A stretch of 6,928 nucleotides of DNA from JBKBXU01 sp046313675. GTDB lineage: Bacteria; Bacteroidota; Bacteroidia; Cytophagales; Cytophagaceae. The translations under genes and the position numbers were made by a program. Shown piece by piece: positions 6,736 to 6,928 of the stretch (its first letter is position 1; every line of letters begins with the position of its first letter). The stretch is taken from contig JBKBXU010000260.1 of NCBI GenBank assembly GCA_046313675.1, positions 1-6,928 on the forward strand, read 5' to 3'. Under the pieces are notes generated by a model. That model saw only the letters and a program-made list of their open reading frames with translations, was not told the origin of the DNA and ran no database searches.

Positions 6736-6788
6736 TAGCTGACCACCCCTTCCCCTCCTGAATCAGGAGGGGAAGGGGTGGTCAGCTA
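6736..6788. repeat. Perfect 53-bp palindrome (26-bp arms, 1-base centre)
   Basis: The left arm runs TAGCTGACCACCCCTTCCCC then TCCTGA, followed by a central A and the exact reverse complement. One strand is pyrimidine-rich on the left and purine-rich on the right. No T tract follows on either strand, so it is not a normal intrinsic terminator. Similar CCACCCC...CTCCT...AGGAG...GGGGTGG hairpins are, from general memory, dispersed in Bacteroidetes genomes; this was not checked. Confidence 0.9.
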
Positions 6789-6840
6789 TGGTTAAGACAC
6801 AAATGCGAGCGAAGCAACTGATTTGAAGTTCTTTTGACAC

Positions 6841-6860
6841 GCAATAGAAAGTTCTATTGC
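6841..6860. repeat. 20-bp palindrome GCAATAGAA-AG-TTCTATTGC
   Basis: Nine-base arms flank a 2-base centre. It sits at the inner edge of the right terminal repeat of the 201-bp element and contains the end motif in both orientations. This may be a second, nested terminus or a protein-binding site. Confidence 0.7.
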
Positions 6861-6872
6861 ATATTCCGGGTT

Positions 6873-6928
6873 TAAGATGAGAGAAATCTTCTTATAGAAT
6901 ATAATTGATGAGAATGAGCTTTAGAAGA
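6873..6928. other. Right edge of window, no feature recognised
   Basis: This is A/T-rich sequence with only very short frames. Nothing can be assigned; a gene or promoter may begin beyond the window. Confidence 0.4.

Larger units (their letters stand above)
6672..6872. mobile_element. MITE-like 201-bp imperfect inverted-repeat element
   Basis: The ends are inverted copies matching at 18 of 20 positions: AACCCGGATTATGCGATAGA at 6672-6691 and the reverse complement of 6853-6872. Pairing resumes inward: 6711-6725 with 6818-6832 (11 of 15), 6726-6736 with 6797-6807 (10 of 11), and a perfect 53-bp palindrome at 6736-6788. The right arm carries extra bases (6789-6796 and 6808-6817). No coding frame is present. 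A non-autonomous, hairpin-forming element is the simplest reading. No target-site duplication is clear; a TA next to the ends is possible but ambiguous. Confidence 0.55.

Noticed and set aside
6736..6788. Long palindrome as an ordinary Rho-independent terminator
   Set aside because: Neither strand has a T tract after the stem, and no gene end is adjacent within the window.
6586..6872. CRISPR array from the recurring TATGCRATAG motifs
   Set aside because: The motifs alternate in orientation, are only ~10-12 bp, have unequal spacing and no cas genes are near; they are ends of inverted repeats.

Overview
The window looks like a low-GC Bacteroidetes chromosome, probably of the Cytophagales/Flavobacteriia kind. 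Three signs support this: a large surface protein with Ig-like repeats and a C-terminal type IX secretion (T9SS) sorting domain; promoter boxes of the Bacteroidetes TAnnTTTG type upstream of rpsA, the tRNA and the toxin-antitoxin pair; and start codons without convincing Shine-Dalgarno sequences. The sequence has two 10-N runs (2515-2524 and 3974-3983). Each falls inside a real gene and creates a false frameshift, so they read as assembly placeholders of unknown true length.

Left part (1-3011, + strand): the 3' part of a giant secreted protein. It holds the end of a jelly-roll/lectin-like N-terminal region, nine Ig-like repeats of about 88-90 residues and a T9SS sorting domain. A bidirectional hairpin terminator (3055-3077) separates it from convergent minus-strand genes.

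Middle (3079-4500, - strand): a FHIT-like HIT-family nucleotide hydrolase, a Txe/YoeB toxin with its Phd/YefM antitoxin (ATGA overlap, with a promoter and palindromic operator visible upstream), about 220 bp of non-coding DNA, and a tRNA-Cys(GCA) with its own promoter box and an intrinsic terminator.

Right part (4500-6928, - strand): rpsA for ribosomal protein S1, with six S1 domains and a lysine/glutamate-rich tail. It is preceded by a promoter and a short hairpin at the predicted transcript start. Beyond it lies about 390 bp with no gene. This stretch contains a 201-bp MITE-like imperfect inverted repeat (6672-6872) centred on a perfect 53-bp palindrome, plus a small hairpin (6586-6632) that shares its terminal motif. 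This non-coding structure is the least explained part of the window.

The genes are mostly unrelated in function: a surface adhesin-like protein, nucleotide housekeeping, a stress/addiction module, and translation (tRNA-Cys and S1). No multi-gene novel system is visible.
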